NCBI RefSeq assembly: GCF_001719615.1
Contig: NZ_MDVX01000008.1
Coordinates: forward strand, 248,001-312,000
Direction of reading: 5' to 3'
DNA length: 64,000 nt
From: Neptunicoccus sediminis
GTDB lineage: Bacteria > Pseudomonadota > Alphaproteobacteria > Rhodobacterales > Rhodobacteraceae
Shown here piece by piece: positions 44,396 to 54,806 of the stretch. A program made the position numbers and the translations under genes. The first letter of the stretch is position 1, and each line of letters opens with the position of its first letter. Under the pieces are notes generated by a model. It was not told the DNA's origin and did no database searches. It saw only the letters and a program-made list of their open reading frames with translations.

Positions 44396-47086
44396 ATGCC
44401 AGTTGTCGTCGTCGAATCTCCGGCTAAGGCCAAGACAATAAACAAATATCTGGGCGATAACTTTACCGTTCTGGCGTCTTACGGGCACGTGCGCGACCTG
44501 CCGCCCAAGGATGGTTCGGTAGACACGGACAATGATTTCGAGATGAAATGGGAGGTCGCCAGCGACAGCCAGAAACACATTCGCGCCATTGCAGAGGCCC
44601 TGAAAGATGACGACGAACTGATCCTCGCGACCGACCCCGATCGCGAAGGGGAGGCGATCAGCTGGCATCTGGAGGAGGCGCTGAAAAAGCGCAAGGCGAT
44701 CAAGAAATCCACCAAAGTGGAGCGTGTGGTTTTCAACGCGATCACCAAAGATGCTGTAACGACAGCGATGGAAAATCCCCGTCAGGTGGATATGGAACTG
44801 GTGGAGGCTTATCTCGCCCGCCGTGCGCTTGACTATTTGGTAGGATTCAACCTGTCTCCGGTGCTCTGGCGCAAGCTGCCCGGCGCGAAATCTGCCGGAC
44901 GGGTGCAATCGGTTTGCCTGCGTTTGATTGTAGAGCGCGAAATGGAAATCGAGGCGTTCAAGCCCCGCGAATACTGGACCGTGAAGGCGATCCTGACCAC
45001 ACCGCGCGGTCAGGAATTTGAGGCCCGTCTGACGGTTCTGGGCGGCAAAAAGCTTGAAAAATTCGACATTGAGACATCCGAGTCGGCCGAAATCGCAGTT
45101 GCGGCGATCAATTCCCGCGATCTGTCCGTCGCCAGCGTTGAGGCAAAACCCGCCAGCCGCAACCCTTCGCCGCCATTCATGACATCTACCCTGCAACAGG
45201 AAGCCAGCCGCAAGTTCGGCATGGGGGCGCGGGCGGCCATGTCCACGGCGCAGCGGCTTTATGAAGCGGGGTACATCACCTATATGCGGACCGACGGCAT
45301 TGATATGGCCCCCGAAGCCGTGACTGCCGCGCGCAAGACTATCGGCAGCCTTTTCGGGGAAAATTATGTTCCCGAAAAACCCCGTGTTTACAAGAATAAG
45401 GCTAAAAACGCGCAGGAAGCCCACGAATGTATCCGCCCGACGGATATGGACGTGACCCCTGAAAGCCTGTCCCGTTTGGAAGCAGACCAGCGCAAGCTTT
45501 ACGATCTGATCTGGAAACGCACCCTTGCCAGCCAGATGGAAGCGGCGCGGATGGAACGCACCGTGGTAGAGATCGCCTCTGACGACGGTCAGGTCGGCCT
45601 GCGCGCAAACGGTCAGGTCGTGCTGTTTGACGGTTTCCTAAAAGTTTACGAAGAAGGCCGCGATGATGTGGCAGACGGGCAGGTTGTAGATGATGACGAC
45701 AAGCGTCTGCCACAGATTGCCCAAGGGGATGAGACCAAGAAATCCTCTGTCACGCCCGAACAGCACCACACGCAACCGCCGCCCCGTTATACCGAGGCGA
45801 CACTGGTCAAGCGAATGGAAGAGCTTGGCATCGGGCGGCCCTCCACCTATGCCAGCATCGTGACCACGATCCAGACCCGCGAGTATGTGCGAAAGGACAA
45901 AAACCGCCTGATCCCCGAGGATAAAGGGCGGCTGGTGATTGCCTTCCTCGAAAACTATTTCCGCCAGTATGTGGGCTACAATTTCACCGCGAAACTGGAA
46001 GACGAGCTGGACGATATTTCCGGCGGACGTGAGGACTACAAAGCGGTTCTGTCGCGCTTCTGGCGGGATTTCTCGGCTGCGATTGCGGAAACCGCCGACC
46101 TGCGGATCACCGAGGTTCTGGAAAAGATCAACGAGGTTCTCGCCCCCCATTTGTTCCCCGCGAATGAGGACGGGTCTGACCCGCGCATCTGTAAAGCCTG
46201 TGGCAACGGAAAATTGTCCATGCGCACGGCACGCTCCGGCGGGGCCTTCATCGGCTGCTCCAACTATCCCGAATGCCGCTACACCCGCCCGATTTCAGGC
46301 GAGGTTGAGGGCGGCGATATTGCCGGACCGGATGGCAAGCAGCTTGGCTTTGACGATAACGGAGAGGCGATCACCCTGCGCTCCGGCCGTTTTGGTCCCT
46401 ATGTTCAGCGGGGCGAGGCCACGGAAGAAATCCCCAAACCGCCACGGGCCTCTATTCCCAAAGGCACGGATTTAAGCGCGGTAGACCTGAAACTGGCGCT
46501 GGACCTGTTGTCTCTGCCCCGCTTTGTCGGCACCCATCCTGATGGCGGTGACATTACTGCGGCTATCGGGCGGTTCGGTCCTTATGTGATGTGGCAAATG
46601 CCGCTGGAAGAAGGCAAGAAAACCGCGCGCAAAATTTATGCCAATATGAAAGACCCGACCGAGGTGTTTACCATCGGGATGAACCGCGCGGTTGAGCTGA
46701 TTGCCGAGAAAGCCGCCAAAGGCGGACGCGGTGCGGCTGCGGAACCGCTTAAAGAGTTGGGCGAACATCCTGAACATGGCGGCGCGATCAATGTGATGGA
46801 CGGGCGTTACGGGCCTTATGTAAAATGGGAAAAGGTTAACGCGACCCTCCCCAAGGAAATCGAACCGACCCAGATCACACTGGAAGAAGCGGTCGCGCTG
46901 GTGGATGCGAAAGCGGCCACGAAGGGCAAGAAAAAAGCCGCGCCAAAGAAAAAGGCAGCGGCCAAGAAGCCGGCTGCAAAGAAAGCTGCGGCGAAGAAGC
47001 CGGCGGCTAAAAAACCTGCGGCCAAGAAGACAGCCGCGAAAAAGGCTCCGGCTAAAAAGGCCGAGGAAGACAAAGCAGCAGAATAA
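44396..47086 (+). CDS. topA: DNA topoisomerase I
   Basis: An 896-residue type IA topoisomerase relaxing negative supercoils. Toprim motifs VVESPAKAKTI and ATDPDREGEAISWHL (acidic metal site) lie near the start; the active tyrosine is in AGYITYMRTDGI. One four-Cys zinc ribbon (CKACGNGKL ... GCSNYPEC) follows, then three FGPYV/YGPYV-type C-terminal repeats. The last 50 or so residues are an alternating Lys/Ala tail like that of histone H1, probably binding DNA non-specifically. A strong terminator follows. Confidence 0.98.
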   Translation: MPVVVVESPAKAKTINKYLGDNFTVLASYGHVRDLPPKDGSVDTDNDFEMKWEVASDSQKHIRAIAEALKDDDELILATDPDREGEAISWHLEEALKKRKAIKKSTKVERVVFNAITKDAVTTAMENPRQVDMELVEAYLARRALDYLVGFNLSPVLWRKLPGAKSAGRVQSVCLRLIVEREMEIEAFKPREYWTVKAILTTPRGQEFEARLTVLGGKKLEKFDIETSESAEIAVAAINSRDLSVASVEAKPASRNPSPPFMTSTLQQEASRKFGMGARAAMSTAQRLYEAGYITYMRTDGIDMAPEAVTAARKTIGSLFGENYVPEKPRVYKNKAKNAQEAHECIRPTDMDVTPESLSRLEADQRKLYDLIWKRTLASQMEAARMERTVVEIASDDGQVGLRANGQVVLFDGFLKVYEEGRDDVADGQVVDDDDKRLPQIAQGDETKKSSVTPEQHHTQPPPRYTEATLVKRMEELGIGRPSTYASIVTTIQTREYVRKDKNRLIPEDKGRLVIAFLENYFRQYVGYNFTAKLEDELDDISGGREDYKAVLSRFWRDFSAAIAETADLRITEVLEKINEVLAPHLFPANEDGSDPRICKACGNGKLSMRTARSGGAFIGCSNYPECRYTRPISGEVEGGDIAGPDGKQLGFDDNGEAITLRSGRFGPYVQRGEATEEIPKPPRASIPKGTDLSAVDLKLALDLLSLPRFVGTHPDGGDITAAIGRFGPYVMWQMPLEEGKKTARKIYANMKDPTEVFTIGMNRAVELIAEKAAKGGRGAAAEPLKELGEHPEHGGAINVMDGRYGPYVKWEKVNATLPKEIEPTQITLEEAVALVDAKAATKGKKKAAPKKKAAAKKPAAKKAAAKKPAAKKPAAKKTAAKKAPAKKAEEDKAAE

Positions 47087-47091
47087 ACGAA

Positions 47092-47124
47092 AAAGCCCTG
47101 CACGATTGGTGCAGGGCTTTTTTT
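47092..47124 (+). terminator. Rho-independent terminator after topA
   Basis: AAAGCCCTGCAC (47092-47103) and GTGCAGGGCTTT (47109-47120) form a perfect stem with loop GATTG and a T run to 47124. Its A-rich left side also allows action on the leftward murD transcript. Confidence 0.95.
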
Positions 47125-47157
47125 ACGAACCATCGGTTGGACAGTGCGGAGTCCCCT

Positions 47158-48558
47158 TTAATCGAGGCTGCTCACCGCCGCAACAAAGGCATCACCGCGT
47201 TTTTCAAAGCTGGTGTATTGGTCAAAGCTGGCACAAGCCGGTGCCAGTAACACCACATCGCCGGCTTCTGCGTCTGCGGCCGCACGAACCACGGCCTGTT
47301 CCATCGTGCCGCAGATTTCAAACGACTGCCCGTCCAGTTGTCCGGCAAACTCTTCTGCTGCGTCTCCGATCAGATATGCCTTACGCACGCGCTCGAACTG
47401 GGGCTTGAGCGCGGCAATCCCGCCCTCTTTGGCCTGCCCGCCCACGATCCAGCGGATGTTTTTGAAGGCCAACAACGCTTTTTCCGCCGCATCTGTATTG
47501 GTTGCCTTGCTGTCATTCACAAACAGCACGCCGTTCCGGTCCGCGATGATCTGACAGCGGTGGGGCAAGCCGCCATAGCTGCCCAGATGGGTTTCCACCA
47601 CACGCGGCGCCAGCCCGATGGACCGACAGGCGGCATAGGCGGCACAGGCGTTCTGGTGATTATGTGCGCCGGGCAGTCCGCGCATGTTGCGCAGGTCAAT
47701 CGAGGCCACCTGCCGCCCTTTGCGCCATTCCGCAAGGAACCCCTTGCGGGCAAAAACCGACCAGTCTTCGCCTTGTAGTTTGCGCTCGGCGGAAATGCGG
47801 ATCACAGGCTCTCCGCTGTTCTGGGTTTCACGCAGTTGCGCCGCGAGATAGCGGCCCTCCATTTCGTCCACACCGATGATGGAGCGGTCCGGCCCACCGG
47901 CAGTAAACAACCGCGCCTTGGCTGCAAAATAACCGCCCATTCCGCCGTGGCGATCCAGATGGTCCGGGCTGAGATTCATGAAAATTGCGATGTCCGGCGC
48001 CAGAGAACGGGCCAATTCGGTCTGATAACTGGACAATTCCAACACCGTAATCTGCCCGTCCGATGCCGGTTCCAGATCGAGCACACCGCGCCCGATGTTG
48101 CCGCCCATCTGCACGTCGCGACCTGCTTCCTGCAGGATATGATGGATCAACGCGGTGGTCGTGGACTTGCCATTGGACCCTGTCACACAGATCACGCGGG
48201 GCAGGACGTCGAACTCGTCCCATTCCGGCGTGCCATAGCTGCGAAAGAACAGACCCACGTCATTATCGACCACGGCTCCCATCTCCCACGCCTTTGCGAT
48301 CACCGGATGGGGGGCAGGATAAAGATGGGGGATGCCGGGGGAGGTGACGAGACAGCCAATCTCCTCCCAGTTCCGGTCTTTGGTCAGATCCGCCACCAGA
48401 AAACCCTCGGCGCGGGCGCGGGCCTGTGCGGACTCGTTGTCGTCCCAACAGACCGGAACGGCCCCGCCCGCCGCCAATGCACGCGCTGTGGCCAGACCGG
48501 ATCGGCCCAACCCCAGAACACCGACCGAATGGCCCTCATATCCACGAACTGGAATCAT
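47158..48558 (-). CDS. murD: UDP-N-acetylmuramoylalanine--D-glutamate ligase
   Basis: A 466-residue Mur ligase adding D-glutamate to UDP-MurNAc-L-Ala. ATP loop [16 protein letters not shown], the substrate region [13 protein letters not shown], and [18 protein letters not shown] in the C-terminal domain are typical. It is the last gene of this dcw segment in the window, 100 bp behind mraY. Confidence 0.97.
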   Translation of the reverse strand: MIPVRGYEGHSVGVLGLGRSGLATARALAAGGAVPVCWDDNESAQARARAEGFLVADLTKDRNWEEIGCLVTSPGIPHLYPAPHPVIAKAWEMGAVVDNDVGLFFRSYGTPEWDEFDVLPRVICVTGSNGKSTTTALIHHILQEAGRDVQMGGNIGRGVLDLEPASDGQITVLELSSYQTELARSLAPDIAIFMNLSPDHLDRHGGMGGYFAAKARLFTAGGPDRSIIGVDEMEGRYLAAQLRETQNSGEPVIRISAERKLQGEDWSVFARKGFLAEWRKGRQVASIDLRNMRGLPGAHNHQNACAAYAACRSIGLAPRVVETHLGSYGGLPHRCQIIADRNGVLFVNDSKATNTDAAEKALLAFKNIRWIVGGQAKEGGIAALKPQFERVRKAYLIGDAAEEFAGQLDGQSFEICGTMEQAVVRAAADAEAGDVVLLAPACASFDQYTSFEKRGDAFVAAVSSLD

Positions 48559-48658
48559 CTCACGGTCCTCTCGCGCAGCACTGGGCCACGGCTGTTGTTA
48601 AAGAATTTACAGCGGGGTCTGGCAGCGCGGGCCACCGTTGACGACCGCATCAGAACGT

Positions 48659-49744
48659 CTAGCGGATTTTCAGCGTGGCCAGCCCGATCAGCGCAAGGAT
48701 CAGGGAAATGATCCAGAAGCGGATCACGATTTGCGGCTCGGCCCAGCCCCGCTTTTCAAAATGGTGATGAATCGGTGCCATCAGGAACACCCGTTTTCCG
48801 GTGCGTTTGAAGTAAAGCACTTGGATAATCACCGACATCGCCTCAACCACGAACAGCCCGCCAACAATCCCGAGCACGATCTCATGCTTTATGCTGACCG
48901 CAATCGCGCCCAGCGCCCCGCCAAGGGCCAGCGATCCGGTATCGCCCATGAACACAGCGGCTGGTGGCGCGTTATACCACAAAAAGCCAAGCCCGCCGCC
49001 GATCAGGGCAGAGGTGAAAATCAGCAGCTCTCCGGTGCCCGGCACGTAATGCACGTCCAGATATTCGGTAAAGTCGGTGCGCCCCACCACATAGGCAATC
49101 ACACCCAAAGTGGCCGCGCAGATCATCACAGGCATAATCGCCAGCCCGTCGAGCCCGTCCGTCAGATTCACCGCATTGGCAGCACCGACGATGGTGATCA
49201 TGGCGAAAGGAAAGTAAAACAGCCCCGCCCCGATCAGCGCATCCTTGAACACCGGCAGTGCGATCTGTCCTGACAGGGCTTCGGGATGCAGTGTTGCCAC
49301 ATAGACCGAAGCAATCAGCGCAATCACAAAGCCAAGCGCCAGACGCGCCTTGCTGGAGAACCCTGCAACCGTTTGTTTTGTAACCTTTAAGTAGTCATCC
49401 ATAAAGCCGATCAGCGCAAATCCGATGGTCACAAGCAGGACCGCCCAGACATAACCGTTATCGCTGCGCGCCCACAGCAGGGTGCTCAGCGTCATGGTGC
49501 CAAGGATCAGCACGCCACCCATTGTCGGCGTTCCCGCTTTTTCAAGCAGATGGCTTTCAGGTCCGTCTTCACGGATAGGCTGGCCCTTTTTCTGGCGCAG
49601 CTTCAGATAGTTGATCAACGGCTGCCCGAACAGGAAGCTGAGAATCAGTGCAGTGAAAAAGGCACCCCCCGCCCGGAATGTGATATACCGGAACAGGTTA
49701 AAAAAGTCGCCACCATCACTGTACTGGCTTAGAAAATACAACAT
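48659..49744 (-). CDS. mraY: Phospho-N-acetylmuramoyl-pentapeptide transferase
   Basis: A 361-residue membrane enzyme with about ten helices that makes lipid I on the inner membrane. The Asp-rich [11 protein letters not shown] motif, [28 protein letters not shown] and the [12 protein letters not shown] histidine motif are all intact. Lies 14 bp behind murF. Confidence 0.98.
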   Translation of the reverse strand: MLYFLSQYSDGGDFFNLFRYITFRAGGAFFTALILSFLFGQPLINYLKLRQKKGQPIREDGPESHLLEKAGTPTMGGVLILGTMTLSTLLWARSDNGYVWAVLLVTIGFALIGFMDDYLKVTKQTVAGFSSKARLALGFVIALIASVYVATLHPEALSGQIALPVFKDALIGAGLFYFPFAMITIVGAANAVNLTDGLDGLAIMPVMICAATLGVIAYVVGRTDFTEYLDVHYVPGTGELLIFTSALIGGGLGFLWYNAPPAAVFMGDTGSLALGGALGAIAVSIKHEIVLGIVGGLFVVEAMSVIIQVLYFKRTGKRVFLMAPIHHHFEKRGWAEPQIVIRFWIISLILALIGLATLKIR

Positions 49745-49758
49745 TAAACGCTACCGCC

Positions 49759-51156
49759 TTATTTTTCTGTTGTCTGGCCCAGCGCTTTGATCGCTGTTAC
49801 AACCTGCCCCACTTTGGACCCTAGCGAGCCCTTTACCATAGCTACATCGCCGGAATCCAGCAGCCTGTTCACCCGTGCTGCCATAAGGTCAGCGGTGGCA
49901 AAATGCTGGCCGCGCTTGCGATCCGGCAGGGCGTTGTGCAGGGCGGCCATCAGCGGGCCGCTGGTATGAATTGTATCAATGGTTTCAACCGAAGGATGAT
50001 CTGCCAGTGCGCTGTGCATCTGCTCTTCCTGCGGGCCGAGTTCCAGCATATCGCCAAGCATGGCCACACGCCGACCGCCATCGGGCTGGCTGTCCGCCAA
50101 TACGGATAACGCCGCCGCCATAGAGGTCGGATTGGCGTTATAGCTTTCGTCGATCAGCTCCAGCACGCCGCCGTTATCGCTGCGGGTCACGGTAAACCGT
50201 TGGCCCCGACCGCTGGGCGCGTGCCATTGGGCCAGTGCCAGCATGGATTGCGCGGGATCGGCGTCAACGGCTTGCACAGCGCCCAGCACCGCCAGCGCGT
50301 TCATCGCCAGATGGTGGCCGGGTGCGCCAAGTTTGAACAGGATTTCCTGCCCGTCGAGCAACGCTTCTACCGTCGTCACTGTTTCGGTGGTACGGGCCGC
50401 AATCAGCCTGAGGTTCGCCTGATCGGTCTCGCCAAACAGCCGTACCCGCATGCCTTTGGCTGCGTCCAGCAGGATTGGAAGTGTGGGAATGTCTCCGTTC
50501 AGAACTGCCACGCCCTGCGGCCCAAGTCCTTCAAAAATCTCGGCTTTTGCCTGTGCGATCTGCTCCACACTGACAAAGGCGGCCATATGGACTGCCGCAA
50601 CAGTGGTGATCACCGCCACATCCAGTCGCGCCATGCGGGACAGCGGGCCGATTTCGCCCGGATGGTTCATGCCGATTTCGATCACGGCGAAATCCGTATC
50701 CTGCGGCATCCGCGCCAGTGTCAGCGGCACGCCCCAGTGGTTGTTAAAGCTGCGTACCGCGGCGTGAACCTTCCCCTGTGGCACAAGGGCAGAGCGCAGC
50801 ATTTCCTTGGTACCGGTTTTACCGACAGAGCCAGTCACCCCGATCACTTTGGCAGCGGTACGGGCGCGGGCCGCCTGCCCTAGATCCTCCAGCGCCCTCA
50901 GAACATCGGGCACTATCAACAGCGGTGCGTCTTCGGCCACGTTTTCGGGACGATGGGTCACAAGCGCTGCTGCTGCACCGGATCGGAGGGCTTGGGCGAC
51001 GAAGTCATGTCCGTCCCGCACGTCTTTCAGGGCGACAAACAGATCGCCCTGTTCCAGTTCGCGGGTGTCGATGGACACGCCCCCCGCAACCCAGTCGCAG
51101 GTGGTTTGCCCGCCCGTCGCAGCGGCGGCGTCCTGACTGGTCCAAAGGCTATTCAT
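49759..51156 (-). CDS. murF: UDP-N-acetylmuramoyl-tripeptide--D-alanyl-D-alanine ligase
   Basis: A 465-residue Mur ligase adding D-Ala-D-Ala. ATP loop VIGVTGSVGKTGTKEML, EIGMNHPGEIGPLSRMARLDVAVIT, and the LIDESYNANPTSMAAAL motif specific to MurF are visible. Overlaps the murE stop by 4 nt. Confidence 0.97.
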   Translation of the reverse strand: MNSLWTSQDAAAATGGQTTCDWVAGGVSIDTRELEQGDLFVALKDVRDGHDFVAQALRSGAAAALVTHRPENVAEDAPLLIVPDVLRALEDLGQAARARTAAKVIGVTGSVGKTGTKEMLRSALVPQGKVHAAVRSFNNHWGVPLTLARMPQDTDFAVIEIGMNHPGEIGPLSRMARLDVAVITTVAAVHMAAFVSVEQIAQAKAEIFEGLGPQGVAVLNGDIPTLPILLDAAKGMRVRLFGETDQANLRLIAARTTETVTTVEALLDGQEILFKLGAPGHHLAMNALAVLGAVQAVDADPAQSMLALAQWHAPSGRGQRFTVTRSDNGGVLELIDESYNANPTSMAAALSVLADSQPDGGRRVAMLGDMLELGPQEEQMHSALADHPSVETIDTIHTSGPLMAALHNALPDRKRGQHFATADLMAARVNRLLDSGDVAMVKGSLGSKVGQVVTAIKALGQTTEK

Positions 51157-52634
51157 GCCCCCAATCCGTCCAGCGCGTGAACTGCCACGCTCGCCTGTTC
51201 CACGTCATCAAAGGGCAGCACATCATCCCCGATCGTCTGGCCCGTCTCATGGCCCTTGCCTGCAATCAACAGCGCGTCACCGGGTTGTAGGGCATCAACG
51301 CCTGCAAGGATGGCATGGGCGCGGTCTCCGATCTCTGTCGCTTCGGGGCATTCTGTCAGCACCATGCGCCGGATCAGGGCGGGATCTTCGCTGCGGGGAT
51401 TGTCATCGGTGACAAAGACAACATCCGCATTTTCCCGCGCCGCTGCCCCCATCAAAGGCCGTTTGGCGGTGTCACGGTCGCCGCCAGCACCAAAGACCAC
51501 GATCAACCGGCCCAGCACATGGGGCCGCAACGCCCGCAGTGCGGTTTTCAGGGCATCCGGTGTATGGGCGTAATCCACAAACACCGACGCGCCATTATTT
51601 CTTGTCGCCGCCAGCTGCATCCGACCGGGCACCGTTTGCAATTCCGGCAGACACCGGAACACATCCGCCGCCTGCGCACCGCACGCAATCACCAGCGCCG
51701 CCGCCGTCAGCACATTTTGCGCCTGAAAGCCGCCAATCAGGTTCAAACGGGCGGAATGGACCTCGCCATTCCATGAAAACCGCACTTCCTGTCCGGTGGC
51801 ATCAAACCGCCCCGAAAGGATCTGCATATCCCCCTGCCCTGTGCCAAGGGTCACAACATCCTGTCCCCGTGCCAAAGCAATATCGACGAGCGCGGCCCCT
51901 TTGGGATCGTCTATGTTGATGATCGCAGAACCTTCGGGCGGCAGAACCCGCGCAAAAAGACCTGCTTTGGCGTTGAAATAAGCCTCAAAGGTTTCGTGAT
52001 AGTCCAGATGGTCCTGCGTGAAATTGGTAAATGCCGCCGCAGTCAGCCAAACTCCGTCCAGACGCCGTTGTTCAAGGCCGTGGCTCGAAGCTTCCATTGC
52101 GGCATGGGTGATGCCCTCGCCGTGCAAGGTCTTAAGCAGCTTGTGCAGGGTCACGGGTTCGGGTGTTGTGTGACTGATCGCGGCGGTATAGGCGCCCTCT
52201 ACCCCTGTGGTGCCAAAGTTGACACCCTGAAGGCCCAACAGCTCCCATATCTGGCGGGTGAAATTCGCGACTGAAGTTTTACCGTTGGTGCCGGTAACGG
52301 CCACCATAGTCGCCGGTTGCGCACCGTAAAAACGCGCCGCAGCCAGTGCGAGCGCGCGGCGCGGGTCATCTGAAACCACCACGGGAATCTTGATTTCACC
52401 CACGTCTTCTAGCGCGATTTCATAGCCTTGCGCATCGGTCAGGATCGCAGCCGCGCCCATGCGCAGGGCGTATTGCACAAAGGCCCCGCCGTGAACGGTA
52501 GAACCGGGCATGGCGGCAAACAGGTCGCCCGCCTTGCAATAACGGCTGTCTACGCAGATGTCGCTGACACTGACATCTTGTAAGGCGCCGTGTGTTGCTG
52601 TCAGGCCCAGTTTTTGCAGGGGTGTTGAGGTCAT
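51153..52634 (-). CDS. murE: UDP-N-acetylmuramoyl-L-alanyl-D-glutamate--2,6-diaminopimelate ligase
   Basis: A 493-residue Mur ligase. ATP loop VTGTNGKTSVANFTRQ. The DDNPRSEDP motif is the one that selects meso-diaminopimelate rather than lysine. The C-terminal GKGHETGQ is also typical. I chose the ATG at 52634, 22 bp behind the ftsI stop; the longer frame overlaps ftsI. Confidence 0.97.
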   Translation of the reverse strand: MTSTPLQKLGLTATHGALQDVSVSDICVDSRYCKAGDLFAAMPGSTVHGGAFVQYALRMGAAAILTDAQGYEIALEDVGEIKIPVVVSDDPRRALALAAARFYGAQPATMVAVTGTNGKTSVANFTRQIWELLGLQGVNFGTTGVEGAYTAAISHTTPEPVTLHKLLKTLHGEGITHAAMEASSHGLEQRRLDGVWLTAAAFTNFTQDHLDYHETFEAYFNAKAGLFARVLPPEGSAIINIDDPKGAALVDIALARGQDVVTLGTGQGDMQILSGRFDATGQEVRFSWNGEVHSARLNLIGGFQAQNVLTAAALVIACGAQAADVFRCLPELQTVPGRMQLAATRNNGASVFVDYAHTPDALKTALRALRPHVLGRLIVVFGAGGDRDTAKRPLMGAAARENADVVFVTDDNPRSEDPALIRRMVLTECPEATEIGDRAHAILAGVDALQPGDALLIAGKGHETGQTIGDDVLPFDDVEQASVAVHALDGLGA

Positions 52635-52656
52635 GACAGCTTCTCCTTGCCCGTGG

Positions 52657-54438
52657 TCAGTTTCCTGACGCGGTGTATTCAAGATTTCCCGCAGACGCAA
52701 CATTCGGGCGCAAACCCAAAACCGGCATTATCCGCGCCACCAGTTCGGCAGCGACCGGCACAACGGTCCAGCCCGCAGTGCGGCGTTCCTCTCCGTGGGC
52801 CTTGATCGAAGGTTCGTCCAGCGTCACCACCATAACATATTGCGGATCGCTTGCGGGGAAAACGCTGGCGAATGTGGCGATTACTTTCTTTTTGTAATAC
52901 CCGCCGCCCGGTTTGGGCTTATCCGCGCTGCCGGTTTTGCCCGCCACTTCATAGCCCTTCACCTCTCCGAACGAAGCCGTACCCCGTGTCACCACAGCCC
53001 GCAGCATTTTGACCAGCTTGGCAGAGGTTTCTTCGGAAATCACCTGTTCGCGGTTAGGGGGGATACCCTCCCGTTTCAGCAGGGTCGGTGTGATTTTATA
53101 GCCGCCATTGCCCATAGCCGCATAGGCCGCCGCAAGGTGCAGGGGGGTGGCGGCAATGCCGTGACCGTAGGAAATCGTCATGGTGGACAGTTCCGACCAG
53201 CGGGGCGGCAGCAAGGGTTTGGCATTGCGCGTCTCTGGCAGTTCTACCGTTGCCACATCAAAGAAGCCCAGCTTTTGCAGCATCTGTTGCTGCGCCTGGG
53301 TTCCGGCGGCCATCGCCATACGCGCCGTGCCAATGTTGGACGACTTCACAATAATATCCGTGACGGACAGTTCCTTTCCATAGTTATGGAAATCGCGAAT
53401 CCGGAACTTGCCCCAACGCAGCGGACCGCGGGTGTCGATCATGGTGTTTTCATTGGCCAGCCCGTTTTCAAGGCTGATCCCCGCCGCAAAAATCTTGAAT
53501 GTGGAGCCGAGTTCGTACACGCCCTGACTGGCACGGTTGAACAGCGGGCTGTCGGACTGATCGCCCGATGTCAGCACACGGGGCCGGTTATTGGGGTCGA
53601 AATCCGGCAAAGAGGCCATCGACAGGATTTCCCCTGTGTGAATGTCCATCAGGATCGCCGCAGCACCCTTGGCCCCCATCAGGTTCATCCCGCCCGCCAG
53701 CACTTCGCGCATGGCGGATTGGGCGGTCAGGTCGATGGACAGCGCCAGCGGTTGGCCTTCCCGCGCCGGATCGCGCAGGGTTTCGTCGAAATAGCGCTCC
53801 ACTCCGGCAACACCGATCACCTCGGCTGCGTTCACGCCTTCCTTACCAAAGCTCGCGCCGCCCAGAATATGCGCCGCAAGCCGGCCATTGGGATAAAGCC
53901 GCATCTCACGCGGGCCGAACAGCAGACCGGGTTCCCCCAGATCATGCACGGCCTGTTGTTGTTCAGGACTGATTTTTTTCTTGATCCACAAAAACTTGCG
54001 CTTGCCGGTGAAATCCTTGGTCAAACGCTCCAGATCGAGATCGGGAAACACGCTGACCAGACCTTTGGCCGCCTCGACAGGATCCACCATCAGGGGCGGT
54101 TGGGCGTAAAGTGCGGTGGTGGCCAGATTGGTTGCCAGAACCTCGCCGTTACGATCCACGATGTCGGCCCGCTGGTTGGCAATCTGGGGAATGGATGCGG
54201 TGGAAACCGGCTCGGACGGTTCAGATGCTGAAAGCGTGCCCATGCGAATGCCCACAGTCATGAAAGACGCAAAGAAAAAGATACCCAGAATCAGCAGCCG
54301 GCTTTCCGCACGGCGGCGCATTTTCATCTGGGTTTTGACATTGCGAAGCGCCCGTTCATGGGCCTCGATCATATCGGGATCTTCACCCTTTTCACGGGCG
54401 TCCAGAACACGGGCGAGCGGGCGTAGCGGTGTTCTCAT
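52657..54438 (-). CDS. ftsI: Peptidoglycan D,D-transpeptidase FtsI (PBP3)
   Basis: A 593-residue class B penicillin-binding protein for septal peptidoglycan. One N-terminal membrane helix (about 38-60), a pedestal domain, and the transpeptidase domain with the active serine in ELGSTFKIFAAG (SxxK), KSSNIGTARM (SxN) and AGKTGSADKP (KTG). The ATG at 54438 shares a base with the ftsL stop (TAATG), so translation is coupled. The long upstream open frame lies in ftsL. Confidence 0.97.
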   Translation of the reverse strand: MRTPLRPLARVLDAREKGEDPDMIEAHERALRNVKTQMKMRRRAESRLLILGIFFFASFMTVGIRMGTLSASEPSEPVSTASIPQIANQRADIVDRNGEVLATNLATTALYAQPPLMVDPVEAAKGLVSVFPDLDLERLTKDFTGKRKFLWIKKKISPEQQQAVHDLGEPGLLFGPREMRLYPNGRLAAHILGGASFGKEGVNAAEVIGVAGVERYFDETLRDPAREGQPLALSIDLTAQSAMREVLAGGMNLMGAKGAAAILMDIHTGEILSMASLPDFDPNNRPRVLTSGDQSDSPLFNRASQGVYELGSTFKIFAAGISLENGLANENTMIDTRGPLRWGKFRIRDFHNYGKELSVTDIIVKSSNIGTARMAMAAGTQAQQQMLQKLGFFDVATVELPETRNAKPLLPPRWSELSTMTISYGHGIAATPLHLAAAYAAMGNGGYKITPTLLKREGIPPNREQVISEETSAKLVKMLRAVVTRGTASFGEVKGYEVAGKTGSADKPKPGGGYYKKKVIATFASVFPASDPQYVMVVTLDEPSIKAHGEERRTAGWTVVPVAAELVARIMPVLGLRPNVASAGNLEYTASGN

Positions 54439-54806
54439 TACGGGAATTCCTTGTCCGGTCCGGGGGTGGGCACACTGCTGGTTGCAATCGGATTTACCAA
54501 CTCGTTTGCTTCGATTTCCACTTGCGGATAGGCGACCAGTTCGACTTCGGCAAAATGCTCCGGCAGCAGGGGCACCAGCCCCAGTTCCCCAAAGTTCAGA
54601 TCCACCAGATCGCGCAGGCGGTTGGGGCGGTTCAGATAGGCCCATTCCGCCTTGAGCACCGAAATCGTTTCCCGTTCATGGGCAATCTGGCGCTGCAATT
54701 CCGCGACACGGCGCAGACTGGCCTGCGTGCGGTAATTTTCCTTGTAGGCCCAATAAGCGACGCTGATCACCACGCCACAACAGATCATATAGAGAAATGT
54801 TTTCAT
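54438..54806 (-). CDS. ftsL: FtsL-like cell division protein
   Basis: A 122-residue bitopic protein. One N-terminal helix (about 4-20) precedes a coiled coil (about 28-60, [31 protein letters not shown]) and a short Pro-rich tail. Shape, size and position between rsmH and ftsI identify FtsL, which links FtsB/FtsQ with FtsI at the divisome. FtsL sequences vary greatly, so identification rests on context. Confidence 0.88.
   Translation of the reverse strand: MKTFLYMICCGVVISVAYWAYKENYRTQASLRRVAELQRQIAHERETISVLKAEWAYLNRPNRLRDLVDLNFGELGLVPLLPEHFAEVELVAYPQVEIEANELVNPIATSSVPTPGPDKEFP

Noticed and set aside
44372-45424. 350-codon open frame on the minus strand
   Set aside because: Antisense to the topA catalytic core.
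52795-54231. 478-codon open frame on the plus strand
   Set aside because: Antisense to ftsI with shadow-like composition.
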